DNA of 64,000 bases, taken from positions 1,612,001 through 1,676,000 of the forward strand of contig NZ_CP009454.1 in the NCBI RefSeq assembly GCF_000759475.1, in the 5' to 3' direction. Source of the DNA: Pantoea rwandensis. GTDB taxonomy: Bacteria; Pseudomonadota; Gammaproteobacteria; Enterobacterales; Enterobacteriaceae. The position numbers and the translations under genes are program-made. Below the pieces are notes generated by a model that saw only the letters and a program-made list of their open reading frames with translations, searched no databases and was not told where the DNA came from. Positions 1 through 8,035 of the stretch are shown here, piece after piece; position 1 is the first letter of the stretch; each line of letters starts with the position of its first letter.

Positions 1-244
1 CGTAGATCACGCGTGACAATAAATCGCGGCCAAAGCCATCGGTACCGAACCAATGCAGCGCAGAAGGGGCTTGTAAGCGTTGGGCGATCACCTGGGCGTT
101 AGGATCAAACGGTGCCAGCAGTGGGGCGAACAGTGCCATTGCCACCACGATCACCACCAGCGTCAGGCCGATGGTCAGTGAAGTCACGCGCGCACGGCGG
201 CGGCGCGGACGAACTGTCTCCAGTTCAGAGAGTTGTTGAGTCAT
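1..244 (-). CDS. ABC transporter permease, OppC/DppC type (N-terminal part, runs off the window)
   Basis: This is the inner-membrane permease partner of the importer encoded just downstream in coordinate. Only the first 81 codons are in the window. After a short basic cytoplasmic start (MTQQLSELETVRPRRRRAR) comes one hydrophobic segment (about residues 26-44), then a stretch matching the periplasmic start of OppC/DppC proteins (LLAPFDPNAQV, then HWFGTDGFGRDLLSRV, which is the conserved 'GTDxxGRD' signature). Its ATG overlaps the TGA of the preceding permease gene (ATGA), so the two are probably translationally coupled. The substrate cannot be read from this fragment. Confidence 0.9.
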   Translation of the reverse strand, partial: MTQQLSELETVRPRRRRARVTSLTIGLTLVVIVVAMALFAPLLAPFDPNAQVIAQRLQAPSALHWFGTDGFGRDLLSRVIY

Positions 245-1293
245 CGGGTTCTCGGATCGGTTAACCAGGTGAGGGCATCGGCCACGGCGTTGAGCAGAAT
301 AAAGCAGCTGCCTATCAGCAGGGTCGAGCCGAGAATCGCTGGTGTATCAGAGGAAAATAGCGCGTTGGTCATATAACGTCCGACACCTGGCCAGGCGAAG
401 ACCGTTTCCGTTAACACCGAGCCTTCCAGCAGGGTGGCGTAGGAGAGGGCGATGACCGTGATCAGCGTCCCCAGCACGTTGGGGAAGATATGACGCAGCA
501 GGATGCGAGTCCGCCCTGCGCCTTTGGCGCGCGCCAGAATCACATACTCTTTGCTGCTCTCTTCTAACAGCGCGGCACGCAATAAGCGTGTAATACCGGC
601 CATCGCTAACAGGCCAAGAATCACCACCGGCAGCCACAGGTGAGCAATCGCATTGCGGAACATCTCCGGGTCGCCTGACAGCCAGCTATCAATCAGCACA
701 AAGCCGGTTTTCGGCTCCAGCGTGTAGATCCAGATATCATCCAACTGTCCCGGCCCGGCAGACCAGTGCAGCACGGCGTAAAACAGCAGCAGACCGAGCA
801 GGCCCAGCCAGAATACCGGAACGGAATAGCCGAGCAGCGAGATAAAGCGCGCCACGTTATCGATCACGCTGCCCGGCTTCCACGCGGCCAGCAAGGCTAA
901 TGTGATGCCAAACACGGCAGCAAAGATCATTGCGCAGGTGGCGAGTTCAATGGTGGCGGGGAAGGTGCGCATCAAATCCGCACTGACGGGCTGATTGGTC
1001 AGATGCGAGAGTCCTAAATTACCCTGCGCCAGATGGCTGATATAACGCCAGAACTGGACTAAGACGGGCTGGTCGAGTCCGAGGTCGTGGCGCACCTGAG
1101 CGTAAGTTGCCTCGCTGGCATGGTCACCGGCGATTTGCTGCACCGGATCAACCGGTGACAGGTGCGACAACATGAAAGTGAACGCTAACAAACCGATCAG
1201 CGTCACCAGCAGCGATAACAGGCTGGTGACCAGACGGCTAAAACGTTGCCAGAGTGGCCGGGCGAACCCGGCCTGTGAAGCAGACACTGCCAT
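241..1293 (-). CDS. ABC transporter permease, OppB/DppB type
   Basis: A 350-residue inner-membrane permease of a peptide/nickel-class ABC importer. It begins with a membrane segment near residues 27-46, followed by the OppB/DppB signature region (HLSPVDPVQQIAGDHAS, then the LGLDQPVLVQFWRY segment). Several further hydrophobic spans follow. The EAA-type loop that contacts the ATPase is visible near residues 250-270 (EYVILARAKGAGRTRILLRHI). The start ATG shares one base with the stop of the binding-protein gene (TAATG), and the stop overlaps the next permease gene, so the operon order is binding protein, permease B, permease C. The family is clear; the substrate is unknown. Confidence 0.93.
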   Translation of the reverse strand: MAVSASQAGFARPLWQRFSRLVTSLLSLLVTLIGLLAFTFMLSHLSPVDPVQQIAGDHASEATYAQVRHDLGLDQPVLVQFWRYISHLAQGNLGLSHLTNQPVSADLMRTFPATIELATCAMIFAAVFGITLALLAAWKPGSVIDNVARFISLLGYSVPVFWLGLLGLLLFYAVLHWSAGPGQLDDIWIYTLEPKTGFVLIDSWLSGDPEMFRNAIAHLWLPVVILGLLAMAGITRLLRAALLEESSKEYVILARAKGAGRTRILLRHIFPNVLGTLITVIALSYATLLEGSVLTETVFAWPGVGRYMTNALFSSDTPAILGSTLLIGSCFILLNAVADALTWLTDPRTR

Positions 1294-2861
1294 TACTTAG
1301 AAACCTGCGAGTAATACACCATGTCTGGGTTAATCCCCTGTACATAGCCTTTCAGGTTATCGCGCAGCGCAATCAGGTTGCGGGCCTGCAAGCCGATCAC
1401 GTATGGCGAGTTCTTCAGTACTTCACGCTGCATCGCCTGGTACAGTTCAACACGCTTGTTACTGTCCGCTTCGGCGGTGGCGGCCAGCGTCTGTTTGCTC
1501 AGCTCTGGAATATGCCAGTCTGAACGGTAAGCAATGGTTTTACTGCCATCTTCAGGGTTATAAGCAAAGGAGGCGGCGTTGGTATTCGGATCGAAGTAGT
1601 CCGCGCCCCAGGCGTTCAGCGTGGCTTCGTACTGATGCGCTTTCACGCGGGTAGAGACTTCAGAACTCAGACCCGGCTGCACTTCTACCTTCACGCCACC
1701 TTTAGCAAAGCTGCCCTGCAAGGCTTGCGCGATGTCGAGATACGGCGGTTGGTTGCTGGTGGAGAGTTTAAAGCTGACGTTGTTCAGGCCGGCTTTCTTC
1801 AGAATCGCTTTGGCTTTTTCCGGATCGTAGCTGTACGGCGTGTCATTCAACGCGCCGAGGAAACCTTTTGGCAGGAAGGTCTGGTGCACTTCGAACTGGC
1901 CTTTCAGCAGGTCGTTGGCAATACCTTTATAGTCGAACAGGTAACGAGCGGCTTCCCACAGGGCTGGATTCTTCAGCACCGGATTTTCACCCACGTTGAA
2001 CTGGATGTAGTAGAGCGAGGCCATCGGAATCGCTTCGGTCTTCACGCCTGCTTTGCCTTTTAGCGCTGCGATTTGGTCAGCACCGAGGTTACGTGCGATA
2101 TCCACATCGCCCTGCTCCAGCAGCAGACGACGGGCAGCTGGCTCCGGCACGTTCTTGATCAGAATGTTTTTCAGCTTCGGAGCGCCAGCCGGTGACGTTG
2201 GGTTGGCGGTCAGCAGCACCACCTCATGCAGCACCACTTTACGGATCTGATACGGGCCGCTACCGGCTGAGTTAGTGCCTAACCATGCATGGCCGAAGTC
2301 ACCATTTTTGGCATTCGCCTGCGCGGTTTTCTCATCCACAATCGAAGAGACCGGCGCAGACAGCAGGCTCAGCACATAGGCCGGGCTGACGTTGGCGCTC
2401 CAGCTGATCTGTACGTGGTTGTCATCGACTTTCTTCAGGAAGGTATCGACGTTGTCTTTATTCCAGCCGAGCTGCGTCAGAATAAAGGAAGGATCGAGAT
2501 TCAGTTTCACCACACGGCCCAGAGAGAAGATCACATCTTCCGGACGCAGCGGGTTGCCGCTAGCGAATTGCGAGCCTTTACGCAGTTCAAAAGTCAGACT
2601 GCGATTGTCACTGCCTGGCGTCCATGAGGTTGCCAGCGTTGGCTTCAAATCGGTGGGATTGGTCGGGTCTGACTGGACCAGACGTTGATAGATGTTAGTA
2701 AACGCTTGCACCGTGGTGAGTTCAAAGCCCTGCGCCGGATCAAAGCTATCAGCATCATCAGTCGACTGCGCAATCACCAGCGTATCTTTTGGTGTTGCGG
2801 CCTGAGAGGAGAAGGCGGCTACCAGCGATAACGCCAGCAGTGAGGGAATGATTTTTTTCAT
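1293..2861 (-). CDS. Periplasmic substrate-binding protein, SBP family 5 (DppA/OppA-like)
   Basis: A 522-residue solute receptor that should deliver a peptide-like or similar substrate to the two permeases that follow it. A Sec signal peptide is obvious (MKKIIPSLLALSLVAAFSSQAA, cleaved about residue 21). The body has the family-5 features: a DSFDPAQ segment, the LTFELRKGSQFASG region and a GSGPYQI motif in mid-protein. There is no lipobox, so it is a soluble periplasmic protein. The start at 2861 is supported by an AAGGAAAC ribosome site nine bases upstream. It is the promoter-proximal gene of the operon. Specificity cannot be assigned; dipeptide, oligopeptide and nickel receptors share this fold. 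Confidence 0.92.
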   Translation of the reverse strand: MKKIIPSLLALSLVAAFSSQAATPKDTLVIAQSTDDADSFDPAQGFELTTVQAFTNIYQRLVQSDPTNPTDLKPTLATSWTPGSDNRSLTFELRKGSQFASGNPLRPEDVIFSLGRVVKLNLDPSFILTQLGWNKDNVDTFLKKVDDNHVQISWSANVSPAYVLSLLSAPVSSIVDEKTAQANAKNGDFGHAWLGTNSAGSGPYQIRKVVLHEVVLLTANPTSPAGAPKLKNILIKNVPEPAARRLLLEQGDVDIARNLGADQIAALKGKAGVKTEAIPMASLYYIQFNVGENPVLKNPALWEAARYLFDYKGIANDLLKGQFEVHQTFLPKGFLGALNDTPYSYDPEKAKAILKKAGLNNVSFKLSTSNQPPYLDIAQALQGSFAKGGVKVEVQPGLSSEVSTRVKAHQYEATLNAWGADYFDPNTNAASFAYNPEDGSKTIAYRSDWHIPELSKQTLAATAEADSNKRVELYQAMQREVLKNSPYVIGLQARNLIALRDNLKGYVQGINPDMVYYSQVSK

Positions 2862-3098
2862 GTTGTTTCCTTGCCTTAAAAAAGTAATGCGAGTTTACGA
2901 GAGCGCCGTAATGAAGAATAGTCAATTTATGGCTATGCATATGCTTTACGGTTCTAAGCGCGGCGGATTGGTTATAAGCCTGTTAAATATACTATTATTG
3001 TTATCGTGCCGCGCAGTGCTACAGACTCGCTAATTTTTGTCCTTTCATCAACCAAATCACAACGGAATTTAAACTCGTTGCTGAACGGAAATAATTAA
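2862..3098. other. Intergenic region between divergent importer operon and mgtA
   Basis: No gene is supported here. The region is AT-rich and must hold the promoter of the importer operon (minus strand) and upstream control of mgtA (plus strand). I looked for a PhoP box (two GTTTA-type half-sites 11 bases apart); the nearest pair, around 3070-3086, is spaced 12 and I do not claim it. Confidence 0.4.
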
Positions 3099-3127
3099 CT
3101 TTACTTCGAAGTCTTCAGGAATATAAT
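3099..3127 (+). promoter_or_regulatory. Probable mgtA promoter
   Basis: A perfect TATAAT at 3122-3127 is preceded at 17 bases by a poor -35 (CTTTAC, 3099-3104). A good -10 with a weak -35 is typical of activator-dependent promoters, as for PhoP-activated mgtA in enterics. Transcription from here would give a leader of about 530 nt before mgtA. Confidence 0.5.
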
Positions 3128-3313
3128 GGCGCCAACTTCAAACAGGAGAATTCAGTTGGACAGTCACCCTTTTAGATGGCAACACAAGGCAAGCTGACGC
3201 GCGAATTCTTTTGTCGCTGCTTGCCAACACGGCGGGCAGCAATCCTCTCTCCTTTCTGATGATTGTTCCCTTTTAAACGATAGTAGCGGATAGATATCCG
3301 TGGGGATTTCATC

Positions 3314-3364
3314 ATGCACATGATTTTAAACGCACTTTTTCCTCCGCCTCGATGCGCGCGCTGA
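3314..3364 (+). CDS. Candidate mgtA leader peptide with Pro-Pro-Pro
   Basis: A 16-codon ORF inside the mgtA leader, reading MHMILNALFPPPRCAR. A GGGGA ribosome site (3302-3306) lies seven bases before the ATG. Codons 10-12 are three prolines in a row (CCT CCG CCT, 3341-3349), a sequence known to stall ribosomes and to need EF-P. In E. coli and Salmonella the mgtA leader encodes the proline-containing peptide MgtL, whose translation speed sets whether the leader RNA folds into a terminating form. This ORF has no sequence match to MgtL but sits in the same place. Its stop codon overlaps the 5' arm of the long stem at 3363-3453, so a ribosome at the end of the ORF would block that stem. The peptide assignment is inference. 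Confidence 0.55.
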   Translation: MHMILNALFPPPRCAR

Positions 3365-3453
3365 TCTTCAGCGTGCAGAATTAACCGCTGTTATGGCGCG
3401 TTTCAGCACGTCCATAGTCAGGCTAACTGGCAAATCTGGACTGACTGAAGATC
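3363..3453 (+). promoter_or_regulatory. mgtA leader RNA: mutually exclusive stems after the leader ORF
   Basis: GATCTTCAG (3363-3371) is perfectly complementary to CTGAAGATC (3445-3453). An alternative hairpin pairs AGTCAG (3416-3421) with CTGACT (3441-3446), with GTCCA/TGGAC (3410-3414 / 3437-3441) competing for the same bases. The two folds share bases 3445-3446 and cannot both form completely. A second 7-bp hairpin (CTCGTTA/TAACGAG, 3491-3507) follows. The arrangement looks like attenuation controlled by translation of the upstream ORF; an upstream 7-bp stem (3188-3194 with 3219-3225) is also present. Confidence 0.45.
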
Positions 3454-3541
3454 GCTCTCTGCGGCATCATTGACATCGTCATCGCTATTTCTCGTTATTT
3501 TAACGAGCGAATTTCTTCGTCTTTTATTTACGGGAGGTAAT

Positions 3542-3577
3542 ATGGAAATTCCCGATAGGTTATTTTTAATCATCTAA
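3542..3577 (+). CDS. Second possible short leader ORF upstream of mgtA
   Basis: ATG at 3542 opens an 11-codon frame, MEIPDRLFLII, directly after a very strong ribosome site (GGGAGG, spacing 5). The acidic/proline start (E, P, D within five codons) recalls the Glu-Pro-Asp start of E. coli MgtL, where such residues destabilise ribosomes at low Mg2+. It ends 86 bases before mgtA. Evidence is only the ribosome site, position and composition. Confidence 0.35.
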   Translation: MEIPDRLFLII

Positions 3578-3663
3578 CGCATCGTCGTTAATTTAATTTA
3601 TCCCCGTTAATGTGCTCCCCGCACAGGGACTGTTATTGCCGTAATAAATAGAGGAATGTCATC

Positions 3664-6387
3664 ATGACTGACATGAAACTCAACCAGGAAAAAAAATCCT
3701 GGAGCAACGCACGCCCGCAGCGTCAGAAAACGCCGCGCTATCTGATTGAAGATGAAGCCGGTTTCACCGCCGATGAAACCCTGGTTCGCCTGCGCAGTGA
3801 TGCGCTGGGCCTGAGCGAACGCGAAGCCGAAGCGCGTCTGGAAGTCTATGGCCGTAATCAGGTGGCGCATGATAAAGCGCCGCACGCGCTGATTCAGCTG
3901 ATCCAGGCATTCAATAACCCGTTCATCTACGTATTAATGGCGCTGGCAGCGGTGAGTTTTTTCACTGACTACCTGCTGCCATTACGTAAAGGCGAGGAGA
4001 CCGACCTGACCGGTGTCATCATCATTGTGACGATGGTAACGCTCAGCGGTTTGCTGCGCTTCTGGCAGGAGTTCCGCACCAATAAAGCCGCGCAGGCGTT
4101 GAAATCCATGGTGCGCACCACTGCCACCGTGCTGCGTCGGGAATCTGCCCAACAGCCCCCGGCTAAACAGGAAGTGGATATTGCCACTTTAGTCCCCGGA
4201 GACATTATCTATCTGTCTGCTGGCGATCTGGTGCCTGCCGACGTCCGTTTGCTGGATTCGCGTGACCTGTTTATCAGCCAGGCGATCCTGACCGGTGAAT
4301 CACTGCCCGTTGAGAAATATGACGTTACGGGCCACGTCACCAGCAAAGGCGCGGGAGCGAGCGATCACGGGGCTTCACTGCTGGAACTCGGCAGCGTGTG
4401 TCTGATGGGCACCAATGTCTCCAGCGGTAGCGCCAAAGCCGTGGTAGTAGCAACCGGCGGCGAAACCTACTTTGGCAGCCTGGCGAAATCGATTGTCGGT
4501 AATCGCTCGCAAACTGCTTTTGATCGTGGCGTGAACAGCGTCAGCTGGCTGCTGATTCGCTTTATGCTGGTGATGGTACCGGTCGTGCTGTTGATCAACG
4601 GGTTAACCAAAGGTGACTGGCTGGATGCCTCGCTGTTTGCGCTGGCAGTGGCGGTGGGTCTGACCCCGGAAATGCTGCCGATGATTGTCAGTTCCAACCT
4701 GGCAAAAGGTGCGATTGCCATGTCGCGCCGCAAAGTGATTGTTAAACGGCTGAACGCGATTCAAAACCTCGGCGCGATGGACATCCTGTGTACCGATAAA
4801 ACCGGCACGCTGACCCAGGACAACATCATTCTTGAGCATCATCTGGATTGCGCTGGAGTGGAAAATTCGCGCGTACTGATGCTGAGCTGGCTCAACAGCC
4901 ACTATCAGAGCAGCACGCCGAATCTGATGGATCGCGCCATTCTGCGCTACGGCAAAGATCGTGTGACGGCGGACATGGGTGACTATTACGCCAAAGTGGA
5001 TGAGCTGCCGTTTGATTTTGTGCGTCGCCGTGTATCGGTTGTGGTTCGCGATCGCCGGCTCAATCAACAGATGCTGATCTGCAAAGGTGCCGTAGAAGAG
5101 ATGCTGAGCATCGCTACGGCTGAGCGTGAAGGAAAACTGATTCAGCCGCTCGACGAAAAACGCCGCGCTGAATTGTTAGCACTGGCCCATCAATACAACG
5201 AGCAAGGATTCCGTGTATTGCTGGTGGCGAGTCGTGTACTGGAGGAGCCGGGCTTGCAGCAGGCGCTGAGCGTCGCAGATGAGCAAGGGTTAACCGTGGA
5301 AGGGCTGCTGACCTTCCTCGATCCGCCTAAAGAGAGTGCCGCCAAAGCCATTACCGCGCTGCGTGACAATGGCGTGAGCGTCAAAGTGCTGACCGGCGAT
5401 AACCCGGTGGTCACTGCACGGATTTGCCAGCAGGTGGGCATTGATAGCGGCGAGATCGTGACAGGCGATCAGATTGCGATGATGAGTGACGAACAATTGG
5501 CGGAGGCGGCAGCACACAGCGCGGTGTTCGCCAAACTGACACCGCTGCAGAAATCTCGCATCTTGCGTGCATTGCAGCAGCAAGGACACACCGTCGGTTT
5601 CCTCGGCGATGGGATTAATGATGCGCCAGCTCTGCGTGATGCCGATGTCGGGATTTCAGTGGATAGCGCAGCGGACATCGCCAAAGAGTCTTCTGACATC
5701 ATCCTGCTGGAAAAGGATCTGATGGTGCTGGAAGAGGGGGTGATGAAAGGGCGTGAGACCTTCGGCAACATCATCAAGTATTTGAACATGACGGCCAGTT
5801 CCAACTTCGGCAATGTGTTCTCTGTGCTGGTAGCGAGCGCCTTTATTCCGTTCCTGCCGATGCTGGCGATTCATCTGCTGATTCAGAACCTGATGTATGA
5901 CCTGTCTCAGCTGGCATTGCCATGGGACAAAATGGATCGTGAGTTCCTGCGCAAACCGCGCAAATGGGACGCGCGCAATATCAAACGCTTTATGCTGTGG
6001 ATTGGGCCAACATCATCAATCTTTGATATCACGACGTTTGCTGTGATGTGGTACGTATTTGCCGCGAATACGCCGGAAATGCAGTCACTGTTCCAGTCCG
6101 GTTGGTTTGTAGAAGGATTGCTGTCACAGACGCTGGTGGTGCATATGCTGCGCACCCAGAAAATTCCTTTCATCCAGAGCCGCGCCGCGTTACCGGTACT
6201 GCTGACCACGGCATGTGTGATGATTGCAGGCATCCTGCTGCCATTCTCCCCATTGGGGCACATGGTGGGATTGACGCCGTTGCCGTGGGCTTATTTCCCA
6301 TGGCTGGTTGCGACGTTGTTAGGTTACTGCGTGGTCGCGCAGGGCATGAAAATGCTCTACATCAAACGCTTCGGCCAGTGGTTCTGA
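3664..6387 (+). CDS. mgtA: P-type Mg2+-importing ATPase MgtA
   Basis: A 907-residue P3-type ATPase that moves Mg2+ into the cytoplasm at the expense of ATP. Visible family features: actuator-domain TGES (LTGESLPVEK), the membrane motif LTPEMLPMIV, the phosphorylation motif DKTGTLT with Asp378, the nucleotide-domain KGA (CKGAVEEM), TGDNP and the hinge GDGINDAP, then a C-terminal block of membrane helices. Length is close to E. coli MgtA (898). The N-terminal 30 residues are basic and polar as in MgtA/MgtB. The start has a GAGGAA ribosome site at about nine bases. It stands alone behind a 530-nt leader that probably controls it, and is followed 15 bases later by a tiny membrane-protein ORF. Confidence 0.96.
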   Translation: MTDMKLNQEKKSWSNARPQRQKTPRYLIEDEAGFTADETLVRLRSDALGLSEREAEARLEVYGRNQVAHDKAPHALIQLIQAFNNPFIYVLMALAAVSFFTDYLLPLRKGEETDLTGVIIIVTMVTLSGLLRFWQEFRTNKAAQALKSMVRTTATVLRRESAQQPPAKQEVDIATLVPGDIIYLSAGDLVPADVRLLDSRDLFISQAILTGESLPVEKYDVTGHVTSKGAGASDHGASLLELGSVCLMGTNVSSGSAKAVVVATGGETYFGSLAKSIVGNRSQTAFDRGVNSVSWLLIRFMLVMVPVVLLINGLTKGDWLDASLFALAVAVGLTPEMLPMIVSSNLAKGAIAMSRRKVIVKRLNAIQNLGAMDILCTDKTGTLTQDNIILEHHLDCAGVENSRVLMLSWLNSHYQSSTPNLMDRAILRYGKDRVTADMGDYYAKVDELPFDFVRRRVSVVVRDRRLNQQMLICKGAVEEMLSIATAEREGKLIQPLDEKRRAELLALAHQYNEQGFRVLLVASRVLEEPGLQQALSVADEQGLTVEGLLTFLDPPKESAAKAITALRDNGVSVKVLTGDNPVVTARICQQVGIDSGEIVTGDQIAMMSDEQLAEAAAHSAVFAKLTPLQKSRILRALQQQGHTVGFLGDGINDAPALRDADVGISVDSAADIAKESSDIILLEKDLMVLEEGVMKGRETFGNIIKYLNMTASSNFGNVFSVLVASAFIPFLPMLAIHLLIQNLMYDLSQLALPWDKMDREFLRKPRKWDARNIKRFMLWIGPTSSIFDITTFAVMWYVFAANTPEMQSLFQSGWFVEGLLSQTLVVHMLRTQKIPFIQSRAALPVLLTTACVMIAGILLPFSPLGHMVGLTPLPWAYFPWLVATLLGYCVVAQGMKMLYIKRFGQWF

Positions 6388-6402
6388 CCCCATGGAGGCG
6401 CT

Positions 6403-6489
6403 ATGCGGAATCGGAATCTTAATAAAGTGGTGTGCCATCTGCTGATCATGATGGTGGTCATCGTCGTGCTAACGTTGCTGTTTCGTTAG
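6403..6489 (+). CDS. 28-residue single-span membrane microprotein downstream of mgtA (MgtR/MgtS-like by context)
   Basis: A short ORF starting 15 bases after mgtA with a GGAGG ribosome site five bases before its ATG. The product starts MRNRNLNKVVCHLL, with five polar or basic residues, then a run of Ile, Met, Val and Leu to residue 27 and a terminal Arg: a single membrane helix with a positive cytoplasmic start. A rho-independent terminator follows directly, so it is the last gene of the mgtA transcript. Salmonella MgtR (30 residues) and E. coli MgtS (31 residues) are small membrane proteins tied to Mg2+ transporters; I infer a similar role from place and shape, not from sequence identity. 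It is too short for routine gene callers. Confidence 0.6.
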   Translation: MRNRNLNKVVCHLLIMMVVIVVLTLLFR

Positions 6490-6496
6490 TCAACCA

Positions 6497-6520
6497 GGGG
6501 CAGGTTATCCTGCCCTTTTC
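6497..6520 (+). terminator. Terminator of the mgtA operon
   Basis: Stem GGGCAGG / CCTGCCC with a TTAT loop followed by TTTT, 8 bases after the microprotein stop. Confidence 0.8.
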
Positions 6521-6545
6521 GTCTTTAAACTGCGGGAAGGGACAA

Positions 6546-7223
6546 ATGAGCTATTCAAAACGTGCGTTAATTATCGGTGCTTCAAAGGGGATTGGATTAG
6601 CCGTCGTGCAGCAACTGCTTGCTGACGGTTGGGACGTCACCGCCACCTATCGCAGCACTGCCGTTTCGTATCAGCATGAAAAGCTGCGTTGGCTACCATT
6701 GGATATTACCGTTGCCACTCAGCGTGAACAGCTACTCTCGCAACTCAAGGGTGAGCAGTTTGATCGGGCGCTGATCAATGCGGGTATTCTCGGCCCAGAT
6801 TCGATGGAGTTGATTGCCACCAGTGATGAAGAGTTAATGCAACTGTTTATGACCAACAGTGTTGCACCGGTGCGTATGGCTGAAGGCCTGTTACCCTTGC
6901 TGTCGGAAAAACAGGGCGTGCTTGGCATCACGACATCGCGTCTCGGCAGCCTGACGGAAAATGCCGAAGCGATTCGACCCTATTACTCTGCCAGTAAAGT
7001 CGCGTTGAATATGCTCAGCCGCGCTCTGGTTCAGCAGATGTCTACGCGGGGCACAACTTTGCTCTCATTGCATCCGGGCTGGGTCAAAACCGATATGGGC
7101 GGGGATGATGCGGATATTACGGCGGTCGAAAGTGCTCAAGGGTTAGTGGCGCAACTGGATCGCTTTGTCGGGCAGGGCGGGCACCACTATGTCGATTACA
7201 GCGGCAAGCAGTTAGCCTGGTGA
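6546..7223 (+). CDS. Short-chain dehydrogenase/reductase
   Basis: A 225-residue NAD(P)-dependent oxidoreductase of the classical SDR fold. The N-terminal nucleotide-binding glycine motif is GASKGIG (about residues 10-16), the structural NAG motif is present (LINAGIL), and the catalytic Tyr-x-x-x-Lys is YSASK (RPYYSASKVAL). The start at 6546 is chosen because a GGGAAGGG ribosome site precedes it and the product then begins directly with the Rossmann strand; an upstream in-frame start at 6432 would lie inside the preceding microprotein ORF and terminator. The substrate is not predictable. It is transcribed alone and converges on queH. Confidence 0.88.
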   Translation: MSYSKRALIIGASKGIGLAVVQQLLADGWDVTATYRSTAVSYQHEKLRWLPLDITVATQREQLLSQLKGEQFDRALINAGILGPDSMELIATSDEELMQLFMTNSVAPVRMAEGLLPLLSEKQGVLGITTSRLGSLTENAEAIRPYYSASKVALNMLSRALVQQMSTRGTTLLSLHPGWVKTDMGGDDADITAVESAQGLVAQLDRFVGQGGHHYVDYSGKQLAW

Positions 7224-7230
7224 TAGTAAG

Positions 7231-7256
7231 CGCCTGCTGACCGCTGCCAGCAGGCG
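7231..7256 (+). terminator. Hairpin between the converging SDR gene and queH
   Basis: A perfect 9-bp stem CGCCTGCTG / CAGCAGGCG with an 8-base loop, starting 8 bases after the SDR stop. The T-run is weak (ACTTCTTT), so it may act in either direction or only partly. Confidence 0.6.
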
Positions 7257-7262
7257 ACTTCT

Positions 7263-7919
7263 TTACTCGTCGGGTTGGTAGTACTGCACACCAATCTCGA
7301 TACGTTCACGCCCACTGGCTACGCGATGTCGGTTGCTGTCGCGCAGCGAGTAGATGCAGCCGCAATACTCCTGCTGATAGAAACGCTCGCGCTTGCTGAT
7401 CTCGATCATGCGTGATGATCCACCGCCTTTACGCCAGTTAAACTCCCAATACAGCATGTCGGGATAGTGCGCTGCCGCACGCACGCCGCAGTCATTAATC
7501 TGCTTCATATCCTTCCAGCGCGAAATGCCCAGGGAACTGGTGATCACCGGGAAGCCATGTTCATGGGCATACAGCGCAGTGCGTTCAAAGCGCATGTCGA
7601 AACACATGGTGCAACGGATGCCTCGCTCCGGTTCCCACTCCATGCCGCGAGCTCGATCAAACCAGTTATCTTTATCGTAATCGGCATCCACGAAAGGCAC
7701 ACCGAACTGCTCAGCAAAGCGGATATTCTCCTCTTTACGCAGTTCGTACTCTTTCAGCGGATGAATATTTGGGTTGTAAAAGAAGATGGTGTAATCGATA
7801 CCGGAAGCCAGCATCGCTTCCATCACCTCACCCGAGCAAGGGGCGCAGCAGGAGTGCAACAGCACTTTGTTGTGACCGTTGGGTAAAGGCAAGGGCTGGC
7901 GTTTGAAGGTGTCAGACAT
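7263..7919 (-). CDS. queH: Epoxyqueuosine reductase QueH
   Basis: A 218-residue enzyme (formerly DUF208) that performs the last step of queuosine tRNA modification, reducing epoxyqueuosine to queuosine; it is a non-homologous replacement of QueG. The diagnostic cysteines are present: HSCCAPCSG near residue 23, CTMCFDMR in the middle and the [13 protein letters not shown] motif near the C-terminus, which together bind an Fe-S cluster. Length is normal. The gene is alone between a convergent SDR gene and a small exported protein. Confidence 0.92.
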   Translation of the reverse strand: MSDTFKRQPLPLPNGHNKVLLHSCCAPCSGEVMEAMLASGIDYTIFFYNPNIHPLKEYELRKEENIRFAEQFGVPFVDADYDKDNWFDRARGMEWEPERGIRCTMCFDMRFERTALYAHEHGFPVITSSLGISRWKDMKQINDCGVRAAAHYPDMLYWEFNWRKGGGSSRMIEISKRERFYQQEYCGCIYSLRDSNRHRVASGRERIEIGVQYYQPDE

Positions 7920-7981
7920 AAGTGAAAATGGTTAATGAGTGTTGGGCGAAGTGTAAGTCGATATCGAGCCGGACGCAAAGC

Positions 7982-8015
7982 GGCAAAAACGAAAAAGGCC
8001 GCAATCGCGGCCTTT
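7982..8015 (-). terminator. Terminator of the exported repeat-protein gene
   Basis: Perfect 9-bp stem AAAGGCCGC / GCGGCCTTT with a 4-base loop; on the minus strand it continues into TTTTTCGTTTTTG, a good termination tract, 20 bases beyond the gene at 8036-8392. Confidence 0.8.
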
Positions 8016-8035
8016 CGGGACTTTGTCAGAAGAAG

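Noticed and set aside
2848..3033. 61-codon plus-strand frame upstream of mgtA
   Set aside because: It overlaps the signal-peptide codons of the binding protein on the other strand and has no ribosome site or homology that I recognise.
3070..3086. PhoP box upstream of mgtA
   Set aside because: The half-sites are spaced 12 bases instead of 11 and one is poor; expected on biological grounds but not supported by the sequence.
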